Positions 16,045 to 23,578 of a stretch of DNA of 24,088 nucleotides are shown piece by piece. Under the pieces are notes generated by a model that saw only the letters and a list, made by a program, of their open reading frames with translations, was not told where the DNA came from and searched no databases. Numbering within the stretch: position 1 is the first letter of the stretch; each line of letters begins with the position of its first letter. The position numbers were made by a program, and so were the translations under genes. Origin of the DNA: an uncultured Acetatifactor sp. (GTDB lineage Bacteria > Bacillota > Clostridia > Lachnospirales > Lachnospiraceae); assembly GCA_910586835.1 (NCBI GenBank), contig CAJUJU010000060.1, positions 1 to 24,088 of the forward strand, written 5' to 3'.

Positions 16045-18745
16045 GATCCTGCGCCTCCTTCCTTTCGTCTTTCCTGCTATCTTCTCTGTAGGCTTCCTGT
16101 TTTTCCTGCCCGTATGTCTCTTCCTGTTTTTCCTGCCCATATGTTTCTTCCATTTCGTCAGAGACAGTCCCTGAAATGGGAAGACTCTCTTCTGCAAGGA
16201 TTTCCGTCGAGGCTGAGAGATCGCCTTCCTTGCCCAGCGCCTCCTCATCCTCCGGAGCCACGGCTTCCAGCTGCGGCAGCTCTCCTCCCACCGTCCGGCC
16301 GCTGCGGTCAACCCGCTCCACACTGTCCCTGGCCCGGACAACAGCCCCCATCTCTCCGTCGATCACTCCCGTAAACTCCCCGTCGATGACTCCGTTCACA
16401 TAACCCCTGATATGCCCGGACATACGGATCCTGCCCCCCGCAGGCAAGGGCTTCAACGTCTCCCGCTTCAGCGTAAAGGCTGTCTTTTCAATAAGAATGT
16501 CTCCCATGAGCAGTGTCTGGGGAAGCACCAGCAATACCAGCAAAATAGAGGTCAGCGTTCCTCTTCCCAGCGCCAGTCCGATGGCCGCCACAACGGCGTT
16601 GGAAGAAGTGTTGCTGATGATAAAGCCTGCTGCCACCAGCATGGAGCCGCTGGTGACAATGGTGGGAAACGCCTGGTTCAGTGTCTCCACAATGGCCTCC
16701 TTGATGGGCATGTAAGTCTTCAGCTCCATGTATCTGCTGGTAATTACAATGGCATAGTCGATGGTAGCGCCCATCTGTATGGCAGATACCACCAGATACC
16801 CAAGAAAATACACCGATTCTCCCGTGAGATAGGGCAGCGAAAAATTCATCCAGATACTGCCCTGGATAGAAAGCACCAGCAGCACCGGCAATCCCGCGGA
16901 CTGAAAGGTAAACAACAGAATAATCATGACAAACAGCGCCGTGAGCACTGTGATGATCGTGTTATCCATACCGAAGGAATCGCTCAGATCCTTGTTGCTG
17001 GTGGAATTGCCCGCCAGCACAATGTCGTCATAGGCATAGTACCGCGCCACAGTCTCCCGGATCCGCTGAAGCGCCTCATAGGTCTCCTCCCCCTCCGCCG
17101 GAACGGAAAGCTCCAGCACGAAACGGCTGTGGGTGTCCCCCAAAAGCTGATCTCTGGCAATACTGATCTGTGAGTAAGCATCCGTCAACGTTTCCTCCAA
17201 CTCATCGTCCAGGGTAACGTTTCCCGCCTCCTTCTGATCATAGATAAAGAGAAACATGTCGATCAGCGGAACCTTATACTCGTGCACTCCGTTCAGCAAC
17301 GCGCCGAAATTGCTGTGATCCACCGCATAGGCGGAATACAGCAGATCCGCCACCTCAATATCCATATCAATAAGCTCGGCAAATTCTCTGGGAGAAAGCT
17401 GTCCGGTCAGCAGATAGCCGTCCATGGCCTCAATGTTCGCCAGCCCCATACAGGAATCCACCTCTTCCATGGCCTCCAGCGCCCTCAGAACCTGGCCCTC
17501 CCTCTCATAGTCTCCGCAGGGAACCATAACGGCAAGCTGATTGATGGTTCCGAACTCCCGGTTCACCATGGTGACGGAAAACTTGTTTTCGCTCATCTTA
17601 TTTGCTTCCAGCGCATTCACATCATACACATAATTGGTTTTACCGGAAATCAGCGCCGCCACGATCACCACCGCCACAAAGACAGGAGGGATGATAAAGC
17701 GGGTGAGCACACAAAATCTGCCCACCGCCGTAATCTTCGGCACAAAACTTCTGTGATGAGAATTGTCAATGGCTCTGGCAAAAGTCAGAAGCAGCCCGGG
17801 CATCAGGAAAAATACGGAGATCAGACTCAAAACGATGGCTTTCGCCAGAACGATACCCATATCATAGCCGATCCGAAACTGCATGAACATCATTGCCACC
17901 ATACCGGACACCGTGGTCAGGGAACTGGAGGAAATCTCCGGTATCGCCTTGCTCAGCGCCACAATCACCGCCTCCCTGGCATCCTTGTCCTCATGCTCCT
18001 CCATAAACCGATGGCAGAGAATGATGGCGTAATCCACTGCCAGGGCAAGCTGCAGTACCACCGCAATGGAATCCGTGACAAAGCTGATGGTTCCGAAAAT
18101 AAAATTACTTCCCTTGTTGAGAATAGCCGCCACAATAAAGGTTGCAAGAAACACAGGAATTTCCGCATAAGTGGTGGAAGTAAACAGCAGCACCGCCACA
18201 ATCACCACCCCGGCCAGCATCAGGATCAGCACCATATCCCTGTTCAGATCGTCCGCATCCCTCTCCTCCTGACCAATGTCCGAGGTGTAATACACATCAT
18301 ATCCTGCCAGCTCCTCCAGAACGGCGTTCAGCCGCTCCTGCGCAGCCCCGTCGGATTTTTCCACGTCAAAGGTCAACTCAAAAAGCGCTTCCATGTCATG
18401 ATAATGCTCCTCCGATTCGTCAAAGGTCAGCATATTGACCCCTTCCAGACCCTCCAGACGCTCCGCAATCTCCTCCGCCTCCTGATAAGTCACATTGCAG
18501 ACCATCACCCGGGCCGTACCATATGTGGTAAACTGCTCCTCCATCAGATCCAAGCCAATCCTGGTTTCCGTGGTGCCCGGCAGATATGAGGTCAGGTCAT
18601 TATTTACCTTAACCTTGTTCATGGACGCCACACTGAACAAAATCAACATGATAAATATCAGATAGAACCCCTTTCGCTTATCCACAATCAACGTGGAAAG
18701 CTTTATCATGAAGGACTCCTCCTTCTTTTCTTTTTCTTTGGCCAT
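16031..18745 (-). CDS. MMPL/RND-type membrane transporter
   Basis: The 904 residues show the two-repeat RND plan. Each half has a first membrane helix (about 27-43 and 353-370), an extracytoplasmic domain and a cluster of helices. Both halves carry the Asp-Tyr pair typical of MMPL proton-coupled exporters: LALAVDYAIILCHRF (Asp238) and MGATIDYAIVITSRY (Asp663). MMPL proteins usually export lipids, peptides or toxic compounds; the cargo here is unknown. After the last helix, a ~150-residue acidic cytoplasmic tail holds a hydrophobic-glycine pattern (GYVNGVIDGEFTGVIDGEMG) and a doubled EETYGQEKQ. The ATG at 18745 follows GGGAGAGG; an earlier ATG at 18781 has no better site. A divergent TetR gene probably controls it. 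Confidence 0.92.
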   Translation of the reverse strand: MAKEKEKKEESFMIKLSTLIVDKRKGFYLIFIMLILFSVASMNKVKVNNDLTSYLPGTTETRIGLDLMEEQFTTYGTARVMVCNVTYQEAEEIAERLEGLEGVNMLTFDESEEHYHDMEALFELTFDVEKSDGAAQERLNAVLEELAGYDVYYTSDIGQEERDADDLNRDMVLILMLAGVVIVAVLLFTSTTYAEIPVFLATFIVAAILNKGSNFIFGTISFVTDSIAVVLQLALAVDYAIILCHRFMEEHEDKDAREAVIVALSKAIPEISSSSLTTVSGMVAMMFMQFRIGYDMGIVLAKAIVLSLISVFFLMPGLLLTFARAIDNSHHRSFVPKITAVGRFCVLTRFIIPPVFVAVVIVAALISGKTNYVYDVNALEANKMSENKFSVTMVNREFGTINQLAVMVPCGDYEREGQVLRALEAMEEVDSCMGLANIEAMDGYLLTGQLSPREFAELIDMDIEVADLLYSAYAVDHSNFGALLNGVHEYKVPLIDMFLFIYDQKEAGNVTLDDELEETLTDAYSQISIARDQLLGDTHSRFVLELSVPAEGEETYEALQRIRETVARYYAYDDIVLAGNSTSNKDLSDSFGMDNTIITVLTALFVMIILLFTFQSAGLPVLLVLSIQGSIWMNFSLPYLTGESVYFLGYLVVSAIQMGATIDYAIVITSRYMELKTYMPIKEAIVETLNQAFPTIVTSGSMLVAAGFIISNTSSNAVVAAIGLALGRGTLTSILLVLLVLPQTLLMGDILIEKTAFTLKRETLKPLPAGGRIRMSGHIRGYVNGVIDGEFTGVIDGEMGAVVRARDSVERVDRSGRTVGGELPQLEAVAPEDEEALGKEGDLSASTEILAEESLPISGTVSDEMEETYGQEKQEETYGQEKQEAYREDSRKDERKEAQDHEKM
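16094..16147 (-). repeat. 27-bp tandem duplication in the transporter tail
   Basis: Two adjacent 27-bp copies (starting at 16094 and 16121, both TTCCTGTTTTTCCTGCCC on the plus strand) encode the doubled nine-residue unit EETYGQEKQ near the C-terminus of the MMPL protein. A few bases differ, so the duplication is not brand new. Confidence 0.85.
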
Positions 18746-19131
18746 AATCCTCTCCCTCACATTTCCTTTCTGAATCAACATATCCGGACGCGCAGCGAAT
18801 CATTGGGATTCAAAACATGCCCTGCCTCCTTGTGCTCCTTGTTTCACTGTCTGCCAGCTTCCGCAAAAATCTTTCAGGAAGGGTGACTCAACAGAAACAA
18901 TCCCGGCAGACACTTCCTCCCATAACACGGGAGAATATTTTCAACACGCCACTCATTACTCGTTATTGTGTCCGTTACTAAACGAGTGTTGATTTTCTTT
19001 TTCAAAGCTATTATAATAAAACACAGGAAAAAGGCAATGCACACTTTAAAGACAAATGTGTTTTTATAAACATTTTTGCAGGTAATGTTCATAAATTAAC
19101 AAACATTTTAGAAATTACAGGAGAACAGAAA
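18746..19131. promoter_or_regulatory. Divergent control region between the MMPL operon and TetR gene
   Basis: This 386-base gap has no gene. For tetR (plus), TTGATT (18989-18994) and TATAAT (19012-19017) have a 17-base spacer. For the MMPL operon (minus), TTGCCT (19032-19037) and TATAAT (19010-19015) have a 16-base spacer, so the two -10 boxes overlap. An inverted repeat ACTCGTT (18958-18964) / AACGAGT (18981-18987), with outer arms TCAACAC (18941-18947) / GTGTTGA (18986-18992), touches the tetR -35 box and would lie just downstream of the MMPL start point. It is a candidate TetR operator. The MMPL leader would be about 250 bases and contains a small hairpin at 18917-18933. Confidence 0.6.
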
Positions 19132-19704
19132 ATGACAGAAAACAACAAAAAAAGCGCCGGCACAGACCGACGGATCCGAAGGACAAAAGCCCTGCTGCAG
19201 CAGGGTCTGATACAACTGATGGAAACAAAAGAGATAAAGGATATCTCCGTGAGAGAGCTGTCCGAACTGGCGGATCTCAACAGAGGAACCTTCTACCTGC
19301 ACTATACTGATATCTACGATATGCTTTGGCAGATGGAAGATGAGCTGTTTCTGGAATTCAACGAAATTCTGGACCGCACCCTCACCGGCGAGGCAAGCTC
19401 CCCCGCAGCAACCCTGCAGGAGGTATTTGCCTTCCTGGAACGCCATCGTGCTTTTGCAAAAGCAACCATGGGGCCTCACGGCGACCTGGCATTTGTAAAC
19501 CGGATGAAGGAGCTTGTAAAAGAACGCATCTACAACATTCTTGACGTCGAGCCGGAGGACCCGGATCTCATCTACATTGAGTCCTTCATCGTCTCAGGCT
19601 GCACCGGAGTTATAGAAACCTGGCTGAATCACCCCACTCCCAGACCGCCGGAAAACATTGCAGCCGTATGCAGCGAACTGCTGCAAAAAGGGTTCCGGCT
19701 GTGA
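19132..19704 (+). CDS. TetR/AcrR-family regulator
   Basis: The protein has 190 residues. The N-terminal DNA-binding domain (about 13-60) reads RIRRTKALLQQGLIQLMETK, then ISVRELSELADLNRGTFYLHY, a standard TetR helix-turn-helix followed by the typical TDIYDML turn. The helical C-terminal part would bind a ligand and dimerise, and ends in a TetR_C-like segment. AGGAG lies 8-9 bases before the ATG. The gene is divergent from the MMPL operon and shares its promoter region, so it probably represses that operon and itself; its ligand may be a substrate of the transporter. That link is inferred from position. Confidence 0.93.
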   Translation: MTENNKKSAGTDRRIRRTKALLQQGLIQLMETKEIKDISVRELSELADLNRGTFYLHYTDIYDMLWQMEDELFLEFNEILDRTLTGEASSPAATLQEVFAFLERHRAFAKATMGPHGDLAFVNRMKELVKERIYNILDVEPEDPDLIYIESFIVSGCTGVIETWLNHPTPRPPENIAAVCSELLQKGFRL

Positions 19705-19743
19705 AACAGCATGGGATGTCCCGTCCGAAACTGATGGTGAAAA

Positions 19744-19784
19744 CTGTTTTTGCCGTTTCTTGACTGTTACTGCCCCAAAAACAG
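19744..19784. repeat. Inverted repeat between convergent tetR and tlpA genes
   Basis: CTGTTTTTG (19744-19752) and CAAAAACAG (19776-19784) are perfect 9-bp arms 23 bases apart. It lies 40 bases past the TetR stop and may help end transcription, but the stem is AT-rich with no clear U-tract on the plus strand. Confidence 0.4.
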
Positions 19785-19821
19785 CCTCGTAAACAGGCCT
19801 GATTCCTGAACTGCGAAAACC

Positions 19822-19843
19822 CGAGCCCCTGAATTCAGGGGGC
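19822..19843 (-). terminator. Possible weak terminator overlapping the tlpA stop
   Basis: The perfect palindrome CCCCTGAATTCAGGGG (19826-19841) includes the TGA stop of the thioredoxin gene. On the minus strand it is followed by CTCGGGTTTT, so the T-run is some bases away from the stem. Terminator activity is plausible but not certain. Confidence 0.4.
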
Positions 19844-20752
19844 CTGAGAATCCCCCTCAGCCTCTGCCGCATCCGGATCCGCTATCATGGCAATTCCTTT
19901 CTCCAGAGTTTCCGCGTCCAGCATACCCGTGGCATAGGCGATCAGATTGCCCTCCGCATCTATAAAATAGGTTGCCGGAAGCGAATTGACATAATAGGCA
20001 TAAGCCGCGCTGTACTCCGTGTCAAACAATACCGTAAAAGTATAGCCCTGGCTCTCCACATGCTCCTTGGCCGACTCCAGCGTCTCACGGCCGCCGGTCA
20101 TGTTTACCATCAGAAACTGCACCTCGGAATGTGTTTTGTAAGCCTCCTCAAAATCCGGCATCTCCGCCTTACAGGGCGGGCACCAGCTGGCCCAGAAATT
20201 GACCACAATAGGCTTTCCGAAATAGTCGGAGAGCATTACCTCCTCCCCGTCGTAATCCGTGACCGTAAAGTCCGGAGCCTGCTGCACGCTGTTTTCCGCA
20301 GATGCGTCCTGCCCCTCCCCGGATGCGGTTCCGTCTCCATTGTTTCCTCCGTCAGATGCAGTTCCGTTTCCGCTGTTTCCTCCGTCGGATGCGGCTCCGC
20401 TTCCGCTGTTTCCTCCGTCGGATGCAGTTCCACTTCCGCTGTTTCCTCCGTCCAGTGTCGTCCCGCTTCCGCGGTTTCCTTCGTCGGATGTGGTTCCGCT
20501 TCCACTGTTTCCTCCGTCCGGCGTCGTCCCAGTTCCGCTTCCACTGTTTCCTCCGCCGGAACTGGTTCCGCCTTCGGTTAACCCGTCATCTCTGTCTGCC
20601 GCACCCTGATCCCCACGGGACCCCTCTCCCGCCAGCTGCGTCAGTCTGTCCGGCGCATAATTGTCGCTCAACTTCCCATATAAAACGGATGCCCCTGCTA
20701 TCAAAGCGATAAGACAAATCGCCCCAACCGCCCACATCAGCTTCTTTTTCAT
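19835..20752 (-). CDS. TlpA/ResA-like membrane-anchored thioredoxin
   Basis: The protein has 305 residues. Residues 1-26 (MKKKLMWAVGAICLIALIAG) form a signal anchor without a lipobox cysteine. Residues about 60-150 are a Gly/Ser/Thr/Asn linker of 11-residue repeats, and residues about 158-305 a TlpA-type thioredoxin domain: APDFTVTDYDGEEV, then VVNFWASWCPPCKAEMPDF with CPPC at 191-194, and SLPATYFIDAEG with the cis-proline. Such proteins reduce or exchange disulfides outside the membrane using electrons from CcdA, encoded just upstream. GGGAGG precedes the ATG. The linker length is unusual for the family and would place the domain well away from the membrane. Confidence 0.93.
   Translation of the reverse strand: MKKKLMWAVGAICLIALIAGASVLYGKLSDNYAPDRLTQLAGEGSRGDQGAADRDDGLTEGGTSSGGGNSGSGTGTTPDGGNSGSGTTSDEGNRGSGTTLDGGNSGSGTASDGGNSGSGAASDGGNSGNGTASDGGNNGDGTASGEGQDASAENSVQQAPDFTVTDYDGEEVMLSDYFGKPIVVNFWASWCPPCKAEMPDFEEAYKTHSEVQFLMVNMTGGRETLESAKEHVESQGYTFTVLFDTEYSAAYAYYVNSLPATYFIDAEGNLIAYATGMLDAETLEKGIAMIADPDAAEAEGDSQAP
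20342..20578 (-). repeat. 33-bp tandem repeat (about 7 copies) inside tlpA
   Basis: Units begin GTTTCCTCCGTC (plus strand) at 20342, 20375, 20408, 20441, 20474, 20507 and 20546; one unit is 39 bases. They encode an 11-residue unit like GGNSGSGTTSD. Copies differ at several bases. The period is a multiple of three, so copy number can change without breaking the frame. Confidence 0.93.
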
Positions 20753-20840
20753 AATTACCTCCCTGCCGGTCTTCCCGCCAAAAACAGTTATAATGCCGCA
20801 AATATAGTGTTGCCATCCGGAATACTTTTACAGACAATCC

Positions 20841-21503
20841 TCACGAAAGCACCGCCAGAAGCCTGCCCAGAAGCCCCGTCATCATCAGCACTCCCACCAG
20901 AATCAAAAGCGTACCGCTTACTATATTTATGATCTTATAATTGCGCTTAATGAATTGAAAGGCATTTTTCAATCTGTCGATGAGAACCGCACTGGCCAAA
21001 AAAGGAATGCCCAGCCCCAGCGAATAAGCCAACAGCATCAACACCCCGGCAGCTGCCTGCCCCTGCTGAGAGGCAAGCATCAGGGCAGAACCCAAAAACG
21101 CTCCCACACAGGGCGTCCATCCTATAGAAAAGACCATTCCAAAAAGCATGGACGAGAAAAAGCCCATTTTGCCGTTCTCCGGAGAATGTTTCATCCCGCG
21201 GAACAGATTTATCCGCAAAACGCCCAGAAAGTTCAGGCCAAAAAAGATCACCACCAAACCAGTCACCACATTGACCGCAGTCTGATATTTCTGTAAAAAA
21301 CCGCCCACCGTTCCGGCAAGCGCTCCCATCAGCACAAAAAGAACCGTAAAACCCGCCACAAACCCGGCGGCATTCTTCAGCGTCCGTGTTACTGTGCGCT
21401 CCTCTCCTCCTGCAAAATAGGAAACATAGACGGGAAGAAGCGGCAGAAGACACGGAGAAATAAACGTGATGATTCCTTCTAAAAAAGCGATAAAATATTG
21501 CAT
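20841..21503 (-). CDS. ccdA: Cytochrome c biogenesis/thiol transporter CcdA
   Basis: This 220-residue protein has six predicted membrane helices, normal for CcdA (the short DsbD-like family). Both conserved cysteines are present in proline-flanked sites: FISPCLLP (Cys18) and GWTPCVGA (Cys132). CcdA carries reducing equivalents across the membrane to extracytoplasmic thioredoxins such as TlpA/ResA. GGGAGG lies before the ATG. It starts 6 bases after the phosphatase stop codon and lies 88 bases upstream of the TlpA-like gene, so the three form one operon. No cytochrome c gene is in view, so a general role in thiol redox at the cell surface is as likely as cytochrome maturation. Confidence 0.94.
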   Translation of the reverse strand: MQYFIAFLEGIITFISPCLLPLLPVYVSYFAGGEERTVTRTLKNAAGFVAGFTVLFVLMGALAGTVGGFLQKYQTAVNVVTGLVVIFFGLNFLGVLRINLFRGMKHSPENGKMGFFSSMLFGMVFSIGWTPCVGAFLGSALMLASQQGQAAAGVLMLLAYSLGLGIPFLASAVLIDRLKNAFQFIKRNYKIINIVSGTLLILVGVLMMTGLLGRLLAVLS

Positions 21504-21509
21504 CTTTTT

Positions 21510-22010
21510 TTACCTCCCGGCAGGAATCCGGCTCTCCTCGGAGCCTGTTGTCTGCAAATATTCCATAAGTCCATGGCATCCCCGATCCACATCCCTGTAG
21601 GTCACCTCAAAGTTCCCTGTATACCAGGGGTCAGAGATATCTTCCTCAAAGCCTGCGAAGGAAAGAAGTCGGAAAATCTTCCCTTCCGGGTCCCCGCCCA
21701 GCATACGGTGCATATTGCGGATATTGGCGCTGTCCATACCGATCAGATAATCAAATTTTTCATAGTCTTTCCTGGTCAGCTGCACCGCCCGTTTTCCCTC
21801 ACAGCCGATGCCATGTCGGGCAAGCTCCGCCTTTGCTGGCGGGTAGACCGGATTGCCCACCCCGTTCCAGATCTCCTCTGTGCTTGTGGCGGCGGACGCA
21901 ATATAAAACTGATCTGCCAGGCCGGCCTTCTGTACCAGATCCTTCATTACAAACTCTGCCATGGGGGAGCGACAGATATTGCCGTGGCAGACAAAAAGTA
22001 TTTTTATCAT
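21510..22010 (-). CDS. Low-molecular-weight protein-tyrosine phosphatase
   Basis: The 166 residues begin MIKILFVCHGNICRSPMAEF, containing the C(X)5RS phosphate-binding loop (Cys8, Arg14, Ser15). The general-acid aspartate is in DISDPWYTG (Asp127). Both catalytic elements are intact, so an active arginine/tyrosine phosphatase is expected; an arsenate reductase of the same fold is less likely because the DP loop has the phosphatase form. AAGGAG lies 10 bases before the ATG at 22010, so the in-frame upstream start at 22103 is rejected. A possible promoter (TTGTTC, 16 bases, TAAGAT) lies about 40-75 bases upstream. It is the first gene before ccdA and tlpA, separated by 6 bases. Confidence 0.94.
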   Translation of the reverse strand: MIKILFVCHGNICRSPMAEFVMKDLVQKAGLADQFYIASAATSTEEIWNGVGNPVYPPAKAELARHGIGCEGKRAVQLTRKDYEKFDYLIGMDSANIRNMHRMLGGDPEGKIFRLLSFAGFEEDISDPWYTGNFEVTYRDVDRGCHGLMEYLQTTGSEESRIPAGR

Positions 22011-22137
22011 TGTTTTCAAACTCCTTGTTTTCCCAAGAATGCCCTGTTTTGCTAGGGTTCCCGGATATCTTATGCCTTGCTCTGAAACGAACAAATGTTG
22101 CAAATCAGAGCATATTTTAGCAAGTTGTTGCTACCTA

Positions 22138-22180
22138 TTAGTAGTAAAATAAGTAGTAAAAGGGAAATTCTTACTACTAA
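22138..22180. repeat. Cluster of TACTACTA-type repeats at the accessory boundary
   Basis: TTAGTAGTAA (22138-22147) and TTACTACTAA (22171-22180) are perfect 10-bp inverted arms. Between them AGTAGTAAAA occurs as a direct repeat (22140-22149 and 22152-22161). The right arm contains the stop codon of the DUF4238-like gene. A further TTCTTACTACTA copy lies at 23655-23666. The cluster marks the change from GC-rich to AT-rich DNA. Confidence 0.7.
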
Positions 22181-23403
22181 GGATTTTGAGTATCACTTTC
22201 TGTCATTTCAAATATCTTTTCTATTACACCCTTATCGTGCCTATTAGTCATTTTTTCCTGTGGTCCCTGATATTCTAATATAGAATCCTCTGTAACCCTA
22301 ACTCCCGGAATCGTATAATTTTGCATTCTCGGATTTTGCGTTTCTCTTAATATCCGAGCAACAGTTTCATACCTCTTCATACAACACTTCTTATACTTAA
22401 TTCCACTTCCACAAACGCAGACATCATTTCTCCCTAATTTATCCTTTATATCCTTAATATATGTAGACATATATTCATAAGAATGTGCATTCATATCTTT
22501 ATCTTCATCATATAAAAAGACTTCCCTTTTTATTATCCTGTCCTGAATGCTTCCATCGCTATATTTCATTATACATTTTATTGGACTATATGATTCAATT
22601 GGTACGCTCTTAACTCGCTCTAATTCACTTTCACTTTTTCCAACACATTTCACATAGGAATTTTGAAATATCACATTATTTATTTCATTAACGCTATCAT
22701 CATTTAATACAGAAAACACATTTTCTCCAATACAAGAAGGAATTCTTCCGTTATAAAAAACAATATAAAACTTTGATGTTAATGGTATCAAGATCATTGT
22801 TTCTTTCATACCTATTTGTCGATTTGAAGCATTTGAAAATCTATTTTTATACATTAATGCTACAGTAGAAACATATTGATCGCTCAACAAAAACCGTTCT
22901 TTTTCATCAACAATTATTCCACACTTATAATAATTACAAATGGTATCCTTCAAGCCACGAATATAATTAACATCCATTATATTTAAAAGCATTCTTTCAA
23001 CTTTCGTATTTTTAGGTTCTTCGGCATCCATTGAATATTCCTTTAACAATGCGCCACTGCGAAAATAAAAAAGGAGTACATAGGGAATAATACTTTTAAT
23101 TGTTTGCATAAGTCCAATTATGCTTTGCTTATTTTCATAATTATTTTCTATTTCATAAATTAACCCATCAATTAACGGAAATGCTTTTGATTCGAATTTT
23201 GCAAATATATTTTCAACAGTATTTGTTTTAATTCTTGGATGTTCGTACACAAATTTTTGTGACATCGTATTATCAATACATTTTTTAGATATTAGTTCCT
23301 TCTCAATAAATAACTCAAATATCTTATTTTTCTCATCACTAAAATGCTTTAACACACCTTGAGAAACATAATGTTGATTTTTTGTAATATTCAGTTTATT
23401 CAC
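22177..23403 (-). CDS. DUF4238-like protein with C-terminal SEC-C zinc motif
   Basis: The protein has 408 residues. The N-terminal TKNQHYVSQGVLKHFSD segment and the middle MILIPLTSKFYIVFYNG block resemble the DUF4238 family (HYVPQxYLxxF-type start); the assignment is by eye. A SEC-C metal-binding motif lies at 324-341, GRNDVCVCGSGIKYKKCC (CxC and CC ligands). Function unknown; no catalytic motif is evident. The start is a GTG at 23403; an in-frame TAG three codons upstream excludes a longer form, but no good Shine-Dalgarno is visible. Base composition is far more AT-rich than in all genes to the left, with many AAA/ATA/TTA codons, a sign of horizontal transfer. A cargo or defence role is possible but unproven. 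Confidence 0.8.
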   Translation of the reverse strand: MNKLNITKNQHYVSQGVLKHFSDEKNKIFELFIEKELISKKCIDNTMSQKFVYEHPRIKTNTVENIFAKFESKAFPLIDGLIYEIENNYENKQSIIGLMQTIKSIIPYVLLFYFRSGALLKEYSMDAEEPKNTKVERMLLNIMDVNYIRGLKDTICNYYKCGIIVDEKERFLLSDQYVSTVALMYKNRFSNASNRQIGMKETMILIPLTSKFYIVFYNGRIPSCIGENVFSVLNDDSVNEINNVIFQNSYVKCVGKSESELERVKSVPIESYSPIKCIMKYSDGSIQDRIIKREVFLYDEDKDMNAHSYEYMSTYIKDIKDKLGRNDVCVCGSGIKYKKCCMKRYETVARILRETQNPRMQNYTIPGVRVTEDSILEYQGPQEKMTNRHDKGVIEKIFEMTESDTQNP

Positions 23404-23456
23404 CCCATTCTATATTTTACACCGTAATATTGAATCTTGAAATGCAATTATCATAA

Positions 23457-23480
23457 TAACCCGCTCCAAAAAGCGGGTTA
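23457..23480 (-). terminator. Rho-independent terminator after the tRNA-like sequence
   Basis: TAACCCGCT (23457-23465) and AGCGGGTTA (23472-23480) form a perfect 9-bp stem with a 6-base loop. On the minus strand it begins 7 bases after the tRNA-like 3' end and is followed by a T/A-rich stretch. It separates that unit from the DUF4238-like gene. Confidence 0.8.
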
Positions 23481-23486
23481 TACAAA

Positions 23487-23578
23487 TGAGCGTGTTGGGA
23501 TTCGAACCCAAAGGTACTCCATCCTATTTTCAACACATTAATATTGTCATATTAGCCACACACCACCGAGTCACGCTC
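23487..23578 (-). tRNA. tRNA-like sequence, 92 nt, anticodon not assignable
   Basis: On the minus strand the ends GAGCGTG and CACGCTC pair as a perfect 7-bp acceptor stem with discriminator A. The T-arm is canonical: TTGGG, loop TTCGAAT, CCCAA. No CCA is encoded. The length fits a class II tRNA with a long variable arm. The middle is not normal: the only obvious hairpin is TAATAT-GACA-ATATTA, which gives a loop of 4 or 6 bases instead of 7, position 8 is A instead of T, and the D-arm is weak. It is therefore either a degenerate tRNA, an element-borne odd tRNA, or a tRNA-derived attachment site. A GAC (Val) anticodon is not supported. Confidence 0.5.

Noticed and set aside
17282..18589. 435-codon plus-strand open frame
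   Set aside because: It is antisense to the MMPL transporter, rich in His/Gln/Arg as expected of a shadow frame, with no ribosome binding site.
20342..20578. CRISPR-like regular repeats
   Set aside because: The units are contiguous, with no spacers, vary in sequence and keep the tlpA reading frame, so they are a coding minisatellite.
23487..23578. Calling the tRNA-like sequence tRNA-Val(GAC)
   Set aside because: A GAC triplet sits in the central loop, but the stem leaves only a 4- or 6-base loop and valine tRNAs are not 92 nt long.
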